62,412 nucleotides of DNA from positions 1 to 62,412 of the forward strand of contig JAOARW010000052.1 in NCBI GenBank assembly GCA_025210475.1, written 5' to 3'. Every line of letters begins with the position of its first letter. Within the stretch, counting starts at the first letter, position 1. A program made the translations under genes and the position numbers. The notes beneath the pieces were generated by a model that saw only the letters and a program-made list of their open reading frames with translations, did no database searches and was not told where the DNA came from. Source of the DNA: Carboxylicivirga sp. GTDB taxonomy: Bacteria > Bacteroidota > Bacteroidia > Bacteroidales > Marinilabiliaceae. Shown here one piece after another: positions 17,336-26,955 of this stretch.

Positions 17336-18514
17336 ATGGGACGAATCAAACAATCATTGTTTCGGAAAAAACGAAAGAAAGAATCGTGGTTTAAGTACCT
17401 GATGGCCATTTTGCATTTATGGCTAGGTCTTTTATCTGCTTTAATTGTTTTTATTGTTGCTTTTAGTGGTAGTATATACGCCTATAAACAACAGGTAGTC
17501 GACTTTGTCAATCGTGAAGCAGCCTTTGTGGAACCACAGAATGTAATTATTAGTTCGGTGGATGACCTGTTGGCTCATTTTGAAAGTAATTACGGAACAG
17601 CCACTGCTATACAGGTATTTGATGATGATAACAGAAGCTTTGTTATCACTTCAATGACCAAAGGTAATGTTGGCATAACAGTTTATTATAATCCATATAC
17701 AGGCGAACAATGCGGACTGCAAAAACAAGGTTGGAACACATTCTTCGAAACGATGCTCAATCTGCATCGCTTTCTTTTATTGGGTGACACAGGCAAGTTA
17801 ATCAATGGTATTGCGATCCTAATCTTTGTATTCCTGTTGATATCGGGCCTCGTCCTTTGGATACCCATAAGTATTGCCAAGCTAAAAGATTCTTTACGTG
17901 TTGAGTGGCGGACTACTTTCTACCGCTTGATTTACGATTTGCATAACACCCTTGGTTTTTATACTACCATATTGTTGCTATGTATTGCTTTAACAGGCTT
18001 ATACACCTCTTTTCATTGGATGAAGAATTTAATGATCGTTGGATTAGGCGGGCATTCAATTGTAATATCAGAAGATAACCTGGAACTACAAAAAGACTTG
18101 TCAGATGCCTTCAAGACAGCGCTGAATAACCTGGAAGAAGAAACAGATAAACCCACTGAAAAACCAATGAGCTTGCAGGCTATAGTTGATGATAGCAATG
18201 GTTTGTTAACAAACAAGGGACAAACAACAATTCTTCTACCCAACGAACATGTTAAAACTATAAAAGCCACTAAAATTAACTTCGACACCTTTATGGAAAC
18301 TCCTGATGTCATAGAGTTTTCCGCATCCGGGCAAATACGAACAATAAAGCTTTTTAAAGATTTACCTTTTCATGAAAAGTTTAAATCAATTGTTAAGCCA
18401 ATGCATACTGGTGAATTATTTGGATTACCCGGCATTATAATTTTTTCATTAGCTAGTTTTATTGCCTGTTCTTTGCCAGTTACTGGTGTTGTTTTGTGGT
18501 TAAAAAAAATGTAG
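17336..18514 (+). CDS. PepSY-associated membrane protein (PiuB-like)
   Basis: A 392-residue inner-membrane protein with about four helices: residues 20-48 (HLWLGLLSALIVFIVAFSGS), 160-182, 205-228 and 365-390. The pattern H..LG......F...SG.IY, repeated near residue 200 (YDLHNTLGFYTTILL), is that of the PepSY_TM iron-regulated family. Periplasmic PepSY-type segments lie between the helices. Members are linked to siderophore reduction or iron release. It completes the operon begun with the Spy-like lipoprotein and sits beside a TonB receptor, which supports an iron role. Confidence 0.9.
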   Translation: MGRIKQSLFRKKRKKESWFKYLMAILHLWLGLLSALIVFIVAFSGSIYAYKQQVVDFVNREAAFVEPQNVIISSVDDLLAHFESNYGTATAIQVFDDDNRSFVITSMTKGNVGITVYYNPYTGEQCGLQKQGWNTFFETMLNLHRFLLLGDTGKLINGIAILIFVFLLISGLVLWIPISIAKLKDSLRVEWRTTFYRLIYDLHNTLGFYTTILLLCIALTGLYTSFHWMKNLMIVGLGGHSIVISEDNLELQKDLSDAFKTALNNLEEETDKPTEKPMSLQAIVDDSNGLLTNKGQTTILLPNEHVKTIKATKINFDTFMETPDVIEFSASGQIRTIKLFKDLPFHEKFKSIVKPMHTGELFGLPGIIIFSLASFIACSLPVTGVVLWLKKM

Positions 18515-18647
18515 ATACCCTATTTAAAGATAATGCCGTTTGAATAAACATTACCAGCGAGACACAAAATCACCACTTATTGGGATTGTAGAGGTGCCAC
18601 GAATGAACTTATTTTGTAAAGTAATAATACAGAAGTAAACGGTTTTT

Positions 18648-19109
18648 ATGGATTCTAAAAATCACATCTCAATAAAACAATTGAAATTAAGTGCAGATAA
18701 TTCGGATCGCATGCGAATGACTTGTGCGGAGTATAAAAGTGCCGAGATGCAGATATTGATGCATCATGTTTATGAATACAAAAAAGGCTTGCGAAGCCTG
18801 GTTTTGCATACTATGAATATTAAAGAGCGTTTCAAAACAGAGGAGCTTTTAAATAGAAAAGGAATTAGTTACTATCTGCAGAAGGTAGGAACTGAAAAAA
18901 TCAATGTTTTTTTTGGTAATGATAAGTGCGTGAAGATTATAGAATCATTTGGTCATCAGTCGTTAAATCAATTTACCGATGAAGAGGATTTTATACTTGG
19001 AACCATGTTAGGATATGATCGCATGCAACAATGCGAACGTTATTTAAAAAGGAAAAAGGAACAAATGGACAACCTTTTTCAACAATGCAGTTCGACCGGA
19101 AGCGATTAA
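18648..19109 (+). CDS. DUF2023 family protein
   Basis: A 153-residue protein matching DUF2023: MHHVYEYKKGLRSLVLHTM near the middle, then RKGISYYLQKVGTEKINVFF and FTDEEDFILGTMLGYDRMQQ. It has no signal or membrane segment. Family members usually lie next to flavodoxin genes in Bacteroidota and probably act with the flavodoxin that replaces ferredoxin in iron shortage. Here flavodoxin is 23.5 kb away (42660), and a ferredoxin gene on the other strand is the neighbour instead. A strong bidirectional terminator separates them. Confidence 0.88.
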   Translation: MDSKNHISIKQLKLSADNSDRMRMTCAEYKSAEMQILMHHVYEYKKGLRSLVLHTMNIKERFKTEELLNRKGISYYLQKVGTEKINVFFGNDKCVKIIESFGHQSLNQFTDEEDFILGTMLGYDRMQQCERYLKRKKEQMDNLFQQCSSTGSD

Positions 19110-19141
19110 ACAAGCATAGATTATTGGTTATTGGATTTTAC

Positions 19142-19186
19142 AAAAAAAGAGTTGGGTGATTCATGCTGCATCCAACTCTTTTTTTA
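19142..19186. terminator. Bidirectional terminator
   Basis: AAAAAGAGTTGG and CCAACTCTTTTT form a stem with A- and T-runs on the two sides, between the convergent DUF2023 and ferredoxin genes. Confidence 0.85.
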
Positions 19187-19205
19187 CTTTGCTTTACACA
19201 TGCCA

Positions 19206-19373
19206 TTAATTAGCATGTATGGCATCTGCCGGGCAAACTTCTTCGCATGAGCCGCAGTCTGTGCAGGCGACATCATCAATTTTGTAAATATCCCCTTCTG
19301 CAATTGCATCAACAGGACATTCGGGCACGCATGAGCCACATGCAGTGCAATTGTCATCAATTACATAAGCCAT
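19206..19373 (-). CDS. 2[4Fe-4S] ferredoxin
   Basis: A 55-residue ferredoxin, too short for usual ORF cut-offs. It begins MAYVIDDNCTACGSCVPECP and has a second cluster motif CTDCGSCEEVCPADAI. Both motifs are complete CxxCxxCxxxCP, so it should carry two [4Fe-4S] clusters and move electrons in the cytoplasm. The length and symmetry are typical of clostridial-type ferredoxins. It is monocistronic, with a terminator downstream shared with DUF2023. A 16-base repeat (ATTATTGGTTATTGGA) lies on either side, at 19120-19135 and 19382-19397. Confidence 0.95.
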   Translation of the reverse strand: MAYVIDDNCTACGSCVPECPVDAIAEGDIYKIDDVACTDCGSCEEVCPADAIHAN

Positions 19374-19740
19374 ATTTAAATATTATTGGTTATTGGAAAG
19401 TAAATTAATGAATTTTACGTATCAGATCAATGTTTTACATCAGATTATCAGTGATTTATAATCAATCTTAATATAATGGTGGAAAAATGAGTTTTTGGGT
19501 AATTATTAAAGATCAAGTGTGACCGGGCTCCGATAAAATCATCATTTATCATGATTGATTTATTAAAGTTGAATTCTTTCCTTTGAATAACGATTTCAAT
19601 ATCTTATTAAATGTAATGGATGTGAATCGGCAGTCATTACTGATTCCAGCAATCATATTAAACATGATTGTGCTAAATAAAAATGTTGTGATACCTACAG
19701 GTTTAAAATTTATTTAAACGTTAAGCTATATTTGTTGAGC
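19374..19740. other. Non-coding gap upstream of the ferredoxin gene
   Basis: A/T-rich, 367 bases, no gene. It holds one copy of ATTATTGGTTATTGGA near the ferredoxin start and an inverted repeat CAATCAT / ATGATTG at about 19650-19670. I see no clear promoter. Confidence 0.4.
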
Positions 19741-19788
19741 AAAAAGGCACCTGTACCGCTCTGTTCCCAGTACCTGGTGCCTTTTTTT
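19741..19788. terminator. Terminator downstream of the receptor gene
   Basis: AAAAAGGCACC / GGTGCCTTTTTTT with an inner GTACC/GGTAC-like extension. It lies just past the end of the leftward TonB receptor gene and could act on both strands. Confidence 0.85.
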
Positions 19789-19821
19789 ATTTATCCATGT
19801 TAATCCCAGAAACTTTATTTA

Positions 19822-22317
19822 TTAATGTGAACCAAAAACATTGCTTAGTTTAATGCCGACATAAACCGTTCTTGGATTGGTAGGTCCGTAAATGTATGCA
19901 GGATCGCGCCCATCGCCTGTATCAAAATCATCCTGGTAAGAGTTAAAAATATTCTTAACACCTGCGAAAGCTTTAAATGGTATGCCTCCAAATTTCAAAT
20001 CATATTCGGCTTTAAGACCAAGATCAAAAAAGGTAGGTGTTGTTCTTAGTGTACCTGGTACTTCGCCATCTTGTATATCAATAGGCTGTCCATTATAGGT
20101 TTCTTTTCTAATGATCTCCCCGTCTTCATTAGCAATTTGAATCACTTCACCCATGCGGTAATCTGATCCGTAATAAGCGATCTTCATTTTGCCAGTGTAG
20201 GTTCCGCTTGCAATTAAGGTCAGTTTACTGGCAATAACATAGTCGATTGAGAAGAAGCCATAATCATTGGGGGTTCGTAAGAAATCTTTCTCACCAAGCT
20301 CCTGGGCATCACCAAAAGTACTTTGCTGTGTTGTATAGCCGGTTCTGATAAAAAGGTTTTTTGATGGTGAGGCATTTACCTCAAAATTAACACCTTTAAC
20401 TGTCGCACCATTTTCAGCATTTGTACGCCAGTGTGTTGTGATACCGGTCTCGGGATCTGTCTTAGGATTTGAAGCAAAGGCATCGTTAAGTTTGGTGTAA
20501 AACCCTTCGGCCAAAACACCAATATTCCATTGCCCAAAGCGCTTGTTAAAATCAAACGATGACATGTAACTGTGGCTGGTTTCTTGTTTTAAACCGGGCG
20601 CATTGGCATGTTCCATTCTAATGTCTTCGGATACGGATATGTGTAGGTCTTCATCAAAAACCTGAGGTGCGCGATAGCCTTGTGAGTAACTGACGCGCCA
20701 TTGTAATGAAGGTATGACATCCCACAAAAGGTTTAAACGGGGACTGAAAACATTTCCACTATTATCTCCGCTATTTCCAGATTTATTTTTCTCATCTAAA
20801 TCAGAGATGTCATAACGGTCAAACCGACCACCTAAAGAGGCCTTTATCGGACCAAACTGACGATCGAACTGAGCAAATATTCCAAAAACATTTTTCGTTT
20901 GATCTGTTATCAGCTTGTTGGGTGCGTGTTCGAAGTCAATAATGTTGCCATCATCGTCGTAATTCGGTTTGCTATAATCCGGATAACCTAATTTCTTATC
21001 TTCCAGTTTATCGCTTACCAGCTCGATACCACTTACCAGGCTGTTTTTACCAAAATCCGTCTTAAACTGAGTTCCCAAATTCATGGTTAATCCATCAGTT
21101 TGTCCGTAATCTTTGATTGATTTGTTGGCACCATAATAGGAACCGCGATCAACATTTTGCGCTGAAGCATAAATCGATAACATGCTTCCTGTACCCACAA
21201 AGCGTTCGTAAGTAAGGGCTCCAGTTGTAATTTTATGATCCAGAGCTTCCGAAATATCAGCTTCATGGTTTGGTGAATCGAACTTGTTACCACCTCGACG
21301 TTCTTCATTCATTCGTAAAAAGTCAACCGTAATTTTATTTCGGTAATCGATGCGGTGGTAAAAGCGTGCACCAAGGGTCAGATTTTCTATTTGAGCAGCT
21401 TCAGAATAGCCATCCATATTAGCATCGTATGGGTCTTTATCACGATAAAAACCATAAAGAGCTAATCCTGTTTTCTTACTGTCGCTTACAATGGTTGTAT
21501 TTAAGTTCAGGGAATAATCACTAACCGCATCACCATCGGTCCCAACACCAATGCTACTATATTGAGAGGCAATATCGTACGAATTAGCCATTGGATCTTT
21601 TGTAATCAGGTTAATGGTTCCGGCAACAGCATTACTGCCGTATAGTGCCGATCCGCCACCACGTACTACTTCGATGCGCTCAATCATGCTTGAAGGAATT
21701 AACTCCAAACCATATACACCAGCCAGGTTACTAAATATAGCCCGGTTGTTAATCAATACCTGCGAATGCGCTCCATCCATTCCATTCATCCTTACTTGTG
21801 TAAATCCACAGTTCTGACAGTTGTTCTCAAGCCGCAAGCCAGGAACATAATTTAGTCCTTCACTAATTGAAACGGATTGCGTATTTTCCAATAGCTTTGG
21901 TGTAAGGGTATTAACAATAACAGAAGCCTCCTTTCGCTTCTTCTCATTACGGTCGGCGGTTACTACCACTTGTTCCAAACCAAGTACATCAGATTCCAGA
22001 TCAAAATTAAATTTGATGATCTCCCCGTTTTTAAAGCTTACTTTTTTCTCAATGGGTTTATATCCCAAGGCCTGCGCCCGAATGATAAATTCACCTTCTG
22101 GAATATCCGTTAATTCATAATTTCCGTTAAGATCAGAAGCGGCACCCAGTGTTGTGTTTTTTACTGTAATAGTGGCAAATGGTAAGGCTTGTCCATCCGC
22201 AGTTATATTGCCTTTGATACTGCTCAAAGGTGATGGTGGGGCCATTTGTGCCATTATAAAATGGCTTGACAGACAAAATAGTAAGGTTAGTAATTTGAAG
22301 TGTAATTTCATTATCAA
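19822..22317 (-). CDS. TonB-dependent receptor (FepA/BtuB-like)
   Basis: An 831-residue receptor with a signal peptide ending HFIMAQ, a carboxypeptidase-like domain (IKGNITADGQALPFATITVK), a plug of about residues 115-235 (VVRGGGSALYGSNAVAGTIN) and a barrel ending VGIKLSNVF. The plug carries an unusual CQNC pair (NNCQNCGFTQVRMNGMDGAH) seen in a receptor subgroup of Bacteroidota; metal binding there is possible. A small histidine-rich protein gene lies upstream on the same strand, and an AraC regulator beyond it, so the three may form one metal-uptake unit. The substrate is not known. Confidence 0.93.
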   Translation of the reverse strand: MIMKLHFKLLTLLFCLSSHFIMAQMAPPSPLSSIKGNITADGQALPFATITVKNTTLGAASDLNGNYELTDIPEGEFIIRAQALGYKPIEKKVSFKNGEIIKFNFDLESDVLGLEQVVVTADRNEKKRKEASVIVNTLTPKLLENTQSVSISEGLNYVPGLRLENNCQNCGFTQVRMNGMDGAHSQVLINNRAIFSNLAGVYGLELIPSSMIERIEVVRGGGSALYGSNAVAGTINLITKDPMANSYDIASQYSSIGVGTDGDAVSDYSLNLNTTIVSDSKKTGLALYGFYRDKDPYDANMDGYSEAAQIENLTLGARFYHRIDYRNKITVDFLRMNEERRGGNKFDSPNHEADISEALDHKITTGALTYERFVGTGSMLSIYASAQNVDRGSYYGANKSIKDYGQTDGLTMNLGTQFKTDFGKNSLVSGIELVSDKLEDKKLGYPDYSKPNYDDDGNIIDFEHAPNKLITDQTKNVFGIFAQFDRQFGPIKASLGGRFDRYDISDLDEKNKSGNSGDNSGNVFSPRLNLLWDVIPSLQWRVSYSQGYRAPQVFDEDLHISVSEDIRMEHANAPGLKQETSHSYMSSFDFNKRFGQWNIGVLAEGFYTKLNDAFASNPKTDPETGITTHWRTNAENGATVKGVNFEVNASPSKNLFIRTGYTTQQSTFGDAQELGEKDFLRTPNDYGFFSIDYVIASKLTLIASGTYTGKMKIAYYGSDYRMGEVIQIANEDGEIIRKETYNGQPIDIQDGEVPGTLRTTPTFFDLGLKAEYDLKFGGIPFKAFAGVKNIFNSYQDDFDTGDGRDPAYIYGPTNPRTVYVGIKLSNVFGSH

Positions 22318-22610
22318 TTATTTATAAAGGTTGTGTTTACCTAGTCGTACCGGGATATTTTATCTCCAGGACAACTGATTAAAGTTGTGTTAATAGAATG
22401 CGTAAAAATTAGATTTTGGACACAATTACTTCCGCAGAAAAGAAGTCAAGTTTCTTTGCTAAGGCGCTAATGAAATACTCAAAAAGATTGGCAATATGGC
22501 CAAATTACGACCATGACCTATTTAATACATAGAGTACGACATCTATGAAATAACTATAATAATTCAGAGTATTTCGAGCAAGTGCTATTTAGAAAACTTA
22601 GAATGTGTCC

Positions 22611-22952
22611 TTATGCCAAGGGAGGGGCTCGCCCAAATGTAGCACTTTGAAGTTTACTTGCCGGTTGTTGCTTAATCTCAACTTTTACGTCGCGTTCAAA
22701 AATAAGAACAACATCGCTTAGTAACTGTGGAACGTCATAAGTATTGAGAAGCTGTAATTGTGCATAAAAGGATAGCTCGTATTTTGAGTGATCTTTATTC
22801 TGATCTCCCGGGTGAGCGTGTCCGTATATTTTGCCATCTACAAAATGGGTGTGAAAACACAAGGCATTATTGGCGATCTGAACAACAGAAACTAGTAAAA
22901 GAACTAGAGCTAGTCTTTTCCAAATAATTGATATTTGCCCATTATTTTTCAC
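22611..22952 (-). CDS. Small histidine-rich exported protein
   Basis: A 113-residue protein with an N-terminal hydrophobic signal or anchor (LALVLLLVSVVQIANNALCF) followed by HTHFVDGKIYGHAHPGDQNK, a paired His-x-His motif likely to bind a metal. It ends in a short GRAPPL motif that I have seen at the end of similar Bacteroidota proteins. A DUF6769-like assignment is possible but from memory. Placed 293 bases before the CQNC receptor on the same strand, it may hand over or sense the metal that receptor imports. TTGGC / GCCAA arms at 22488-22503 lie in the gap between them. Confidence 0.65.
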   Translation of the reverse strand: MKNNGQISIIWKRLALVLLLVSVVQIANNALCFHTHFVDGKIYGHAHPGDQNKDHSKYELSFYAQLQLLNTYDVPQLLSDVVLIFERDVKVEIKQQPASKLQSATFGRAPPLA

Positions 22953-23131
22953 AGCACAAATATGCTAAAATAAACCAGAATTATAGTATTTGCTATATTT
23001 AATTTTAGTGGTTAATAGGATTTTCACGCCCGATTGGAAGCTGCGTGTAAATTCGATACAATTAAAAGGTACGATAGTTAGGCCTGTAAAGAATTGTAAC
23101 AACAAAATTATCAACACAGTAATGTTATGTT

Positions 23132-24124
23132 TTATACAGCCGCCCTAAAACATTTAGGTGTCAACCCATATTTTCGTTTAAAAGCTGTAGTAAAATGAGA
23201 AGCATAATCATAGCCACATTCAAGAGCGATTTCGTAAATTGATTTATTGGTATTCAGCAAAAGTTGTCTGGCAAGATTCATTTTATGCTCAAACAGGCAT
23301 CCATATACTGTTTGGCTATAAACTTCACGGAAACCGTATTTAAGCTTTTTTTCATTGATGCCAACGATCCTTGCTAATTCGCAAATTGTTGGTGGTTTAT
23401 TCAAATCTTTAAGTAAAACATCTTTCGCTTCATGAATTTTATCTGTATCGTTTGCTGTTTTTATACCGGTGTTGCTAATCTTGGTTTGGGCACATGCGCA
23501 TTCTAATTGTAATGCCAATAATTCCTGCACTTTTGCTTCAGTATATAAAGTACGACTGGTACCCATCATGGATGCATTTTCAATTTGCTGAATAATATTT
23601 AACACTTCTGGAGTAATACGTATATGCTTTGGGTGCCAATGAAACGATTCTCCAATTCTGTAACGTTTGTATAGATCTTCTAATAATTCCGGATATCGAT
23701 TTACTAAGTCATGAAAATAGCTTTTATCAAAATTAACTGCCCATGAGGTGAAAGGAGATTCCTTTTTATAGCTTGATCCACCTTTTGACCCAGCTTGAAA
23801 AATCCACATATTGCTTTGCCCACCAGAGGTCTCTGTTTCGAAGTCTGCCATTGCATAACAACCTTGTCCCTGCAGAATAAAATGAAGACTAAACACTGGT
23901 TTATCCATAGCGCCTTCAATGGTCAGGTTATTATTAAATACACTTTCCCATTCTGAAATATAAAAACCCTTAAAGTTTTTATGCTTATACCGCATTTTTC
24001 CAACTTCCTGATGGTTAATGGCATTAGTAAATCCATTTTCAATTGCAGTATTTTCTGCATTGTTAAAATCAATATTAAACATCTCATGGACATCATCCAC
24101 ATTTATTATGGCATTAAATTTCAT
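23132..24124 (-). CDS. AraC-family regulator (PchR-like)
   Basis: About 330 residues. The N-terminal 220 are a ligand-binding-type domain (VFSLHFILQGQGCYAMADFE); the C-terminal 100 are two helix-turn-helix units (PPTICELARIVGINEKKLKY and SIYEIALECGYDYASHFTTA, then FKRKYGLTP), as in PchR-type siderophore regulators. The ATG at 24124 is preferred over 24151 because the latter falls inside a duplicated upstream element (24145-24330). It is divergent from the receptor at 24.6 kb and probably controls that gene and perhaps the receptor to its left. Confidence 0.9.
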   Translation of the reverse strand: MKFNAIINVDDVHEMFNIDFNNAENTAIENGFTNAINHQEVGKMRYKHKNFKGFYISEWESVFNNNLTIEGAMDKPVFSLHFILQGQGCYAMADFETETSGGQSNMWIFQAGSKGGSSYKKESPFTSWAVNFDKSYFHDLVNRYPELLEDLYKRYRIGESFHWHPKHIRITPEVLNIIQQIENASMMGTSRTLYTEAKVQELLALQLECACAQTKISNTGIKTANDTDKIHEAKDVLLKDLNKPPTICELARIVGINEKKLKYGFREVYSQTVYGCLFEHKMNLARQLLLNTNKSIYEIALECGYDYASHFTTAFKRKYGLTPKCFRAAV

Positions 24125-24144
24125 ATGATTATTTTTTCCTTCAA

Positions 24145-24330
24145 TTGTCATATGGAACTCGCCTGAAAAATAATCATCCTCGTGTGTGAGAAGTTTTTCT
24201 CATGGCTCGTTTCATGTGTTTATAATTTACTTTCATTTGTCACATGGAACTCTCAAGTAAATTTTATCATCCTCTTGTGTGAAAATATGGATAATCAAAT
24301 TTACATGGTCGTTTCATCTTCTTGCGTTTT
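24145..24330. promoter_or_regulatory. Imperfect tandem duplication in the AraC/receptor intergenic region
   Basis: Two copies spaced about 92-102 bases. Shared blocks in order are TTGTCAYATGGAACTC (24145 and 24237), ATCATCCTC-TGTGTGA (about 24171 and 24267) and CATGG-TCGTTTCAT (24201 and 24304). The duplication lies where AraC-type operators are expected, between the divergent regulator and receptor genes. Confidence 0.65.
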
Positions 24331-24423
24331 GCAACTAATGATGCACTAATAACATTTACACTTTTGCCCCTTAGATTAAATTTTTAGTACTGATTGTTAA
24401 ATAATCAGTGGGATTGTATACTC

Positions 24424-24431
24424 TACTTTTG
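24424..24431 (+). promoter_or_regulatory. Candidate Bacteroidota -7 promoter element
   Basis: TACTTTTG matches TAnnTTTG. It lies 163 bases before the receptor ATG and downstream of the duplicated element. The -33 element is not clear at the usual distance. Confidence 0.35.
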
Positions 24432-24594
24432 CACCTGTTTAAATTCATTCTAAATAAAAACAAAAATATCATGCGCCAATAAACTGTGCAATCCTAATAA
24501 GTTAGGATATTAAAATGGTGAAATGCACATGCGTTTCTCCACTAATTTCTATCACATTTTTCAAATTATAAATTCTAACGATATCCGAAAAGAT

Positions 24595-26916
24595 ATGAAA
24601 CAGACAATTTCAATTCTTTTAATATTTCTGATTGCCATACCAATAATGGCTAAAGAAGATGGTGCTATAACCGGAACCATAATCGATGAAAAAACCGGCG
24701 AACGCTTACCAGGTGTGAATGTATTGCTTCAGGAACTTCAAATTGGAGCAGTAACAGATTTTAATGGCAATTTTAAAATAGAACACGTTCCTTCGGGACA
24801 ATATACCTTAATGGCCTCTTATATTGGGTATACACCAAGTTACAAAACGGTTGATTTTAATGCCAACCAAAGGTTGAATTTAGAATTAAAGATCGCGCCG
24901 AAAATTCAGAATCTCAATGAGGTTGTTGTGGCTACTAAAAGTAAGGCGCGTGAACTACGAGAGCAAGCCATGCCTATCACTGTCATCAGCATGGATCAGT
25001 TAAGCGGAACTGTTAACAGTGTAAGTGATGTATTAAAACGAACCGTTGGTGTTACCATGCGTCAAACAGGTGGTGTTGGTAGTGCTGCCCGTATATCAAT
25101 ACGGGGGCTTGAGGGCAAGCGCATTGGCTTTTTTATTGATGAAACACCTCTTAATGATCACTCTGAATTTTTAGATATTAATGATTTACCGGTTGACTTA
25201 ATCGAACGCATTGAAATATACAAAGGGGTGGTACCCGCTCGTTTTGGAGGCACTGCCATTGGCGGAGCCATTAATATCGTGACAAAAGAATACCCTCCAC
25301 GCTACTTGGATGCGGCCTATGCTATCGAATCCTTTAATACACACAAAGCCTCTACTGTTGTTAAGCGTAACATTGAAGAAAAAGGCATGGAACTGGGTGT
25401 AGGTGGTTTTTACACCTATTCAGACAATGATTATGAAATGACACCTCCGGGATACGATTTCAAGGTTAAACGTGATCGGGATCGTTTTGAGAAAATTACC
25501 GTGGGTGGTGGCTTCAAGTTTATGAAGAACATTTGGTTTGACGAAACAAAATTTGAACCGGTTTTTATTAAATCATATCAACAAACACAAGGGATTAAAA
25601 CCGATGTGCGTAAAGCTGAGAACACTTCTCAAGCCTATATTCTTGCCAATAATACAAAGAAAAACGATTTCCTGCTTGAAGGTCTGGATCTCGATTTGAA
25701 TTTTGCTTACGCTTATACGATCATGGAATTTGTTGATACGGCTAAGCAGATTACTTATTGGGATGGAACCACTAATCCAACAGAATCTGAATATGGAGGA
25801 GAAACATTTAATTTACCTGCTGACCTAAAAACCAATCAACACGTTTTTATTCAACGAACGAATCTTAATTACATCGTATCAGAATTGCATGCTTTTAACT
25901 TGAATATGCAATATAAATACATGAACAGTGATCCGAAAGATGAATTAAGATTGTTAGCTAATAACAATAAGCAACTGAATTTTGAGAGCAGTATGAATAG
26001 CCTGGTAACCGGGCTTACCTACGAATATAAAGGTCCCGACGATAAATTCTTAAATGCACTTACTGGAAAACACTATTACTATACGACAGAAACTAAAATG
26101 GCTCATAGTTATGGGAATGAAGAACCTAGTGACATAAACATTAATGAGAATGATTTTGGATTTAGTAATGCCATGCGATACAAATTCAGGGATGACTTTA
26201 TGCTTAAGGCTTCGGCCGTTTATGAAGTACGCCTACCTAGCGAATCAGAATTACTCGGAGATAATATGATAATTGCACCAAGTGGAAATTTAAAACCAGA
26301 ACGTGTGACCAGTTATAATCTGGGATTTCTACTCGATCAAACGGGTACTGCCCGGCACAATCTCCAGGTAGAGTTAAGCTTATACTATATGGACCTGAAA
26401 GACAAGATTGTATTGAGACCGGGCTTACCGCGAGCAAGTTACCAGAATATTAGTCACGCAGAGGGAATTGGAGGAGAATTTGAAATAAAAGCTGATCCTA
26501 CCAATTGGCTATATGGCTATACAAATGTATCATATCAGGATCAGCGCATTAAAACAAAGGGCGATAATTACGATAAAAGAGTACCAAACTTACCATACTT
26601 TATGGTGAATGGTGGCCTGGAGTTTCATAAAGAAAACATTCTTGGTGGGCGTGATCAAAATACACGTCTCTTCTTCGATGGTTCATTTATTGAGTCATAC
26701 TCTTTCGATGTCAACCATACTGGAGGGGAAAGAATGATACCTGAAGCACTCACTTTCGATGTAGGTCTTGAGCACAGTATTATGGATGGCAGCCTGATAT
26801 TTAATGCACGTGTAAGTAACCTGACCAATGAGGAAGTGATATCCGTTTATCAACGACCACTACCCGGCCGTAATTACGGTTTTAAAATTCGTTACCTGTT
26901 TAAAAGGTACAATTAA
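24595..26916 (+). CDS. TonB-dependent receptor, second DUF4374-linked copy
   Basis: About 773 residues from the ATG at 24595, which directly begins a signal peptide (ILLIFLIAIPIMAKEDGA). The longer start at 24523 adds 24 residues before it and is unlikely. A carboxypeptidase-like domain (ITGTIIDEKTGERLPGVNVL), a plug (YKGVVPARFGGTAIGGAINI) and a barrel ending FKIRYLFKRYN follow. It shares the plug phrase SVSDVLKRTVGVTMRQTGGV, similar to the receptor at 12.9 kb, so the two are paralogues with separate DUF4374 partners. The AraC gene and duplicated upstream element suggest inducer-dependent control. Confidence 0.93.
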   Translation: MKQTISILLIFLIAIPIMAKEDGAITGTIIDEKTGERLPGVNVLLQELQIGAVTDFNGNFKIEHVPSGQYTLMASYIGYTPSYKTVDFNANQRLNLELKIAPKIQNLNEVVVATKSKARELREQAMPITVISMDQLSGTVNSVSDVLKRTVGVTMRQTGGVGSAARISIRGLEGKRIGFFIDETPLNDHSEFLDINDLPVDLIERIEIYKGVVPARFGGTAIGGAINIVTKEYPPRYLDAAYAIESFNTHKASTVVKRNIEEKGMELGVGGFYTYSDNDYEMTPPGYDFKVKRDRDRFEKITVGGGFKFMKNIWFDETKFEPVFIKSYQQTQGIKTDVRKAENTSQAYILANNTKKNDFLLEGLDLDLNFAYAYTIMEFVDTAKQITYWDGTTNPTESEYGGETFNLPADLKTNQHVFIQRTNLNYIVSELHAFNLNMQYKYMNSDPKDELRLLANNNKQLNFESSMNSLVTGLTYEYKGPDDKFLNALTGKHYYYTTETKMAHSYGNEEPSDININENDFGFSNAMRYKFRDDFMLKASAVYEVRLPSESELLGDNMIIAPSGNLKPERVTSYNLGFLLDQTGTARHNLQVELSLYYMDLKDKIVLRPGLPRASYQNISHAEGIGGEFEIKADPTNWLYGYTNVSYQDQRIKTKGDNYDKRVPNLPYFMVNGGLEFHKENILGGRDQNTRLFFDGSFIESYSFDVNHTGGERMIPEALTFDVGLEHSIMDGSLIFNARVSNLTNEEVISVYQRPLPGRNYGFKIRYLFKRYN

Positions 26917-26955
26917 TGCGAATAATAAATAATCTATAACAAAAAACATAGTAAG

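Noticed and set aside
22318..22610. Riboswitch (for example cobalamin) before the receptor
   Set aside because: I see no conserved cobalamin or other riboswitch core, only short inverted repeats such as TTGGC / GCCAA.
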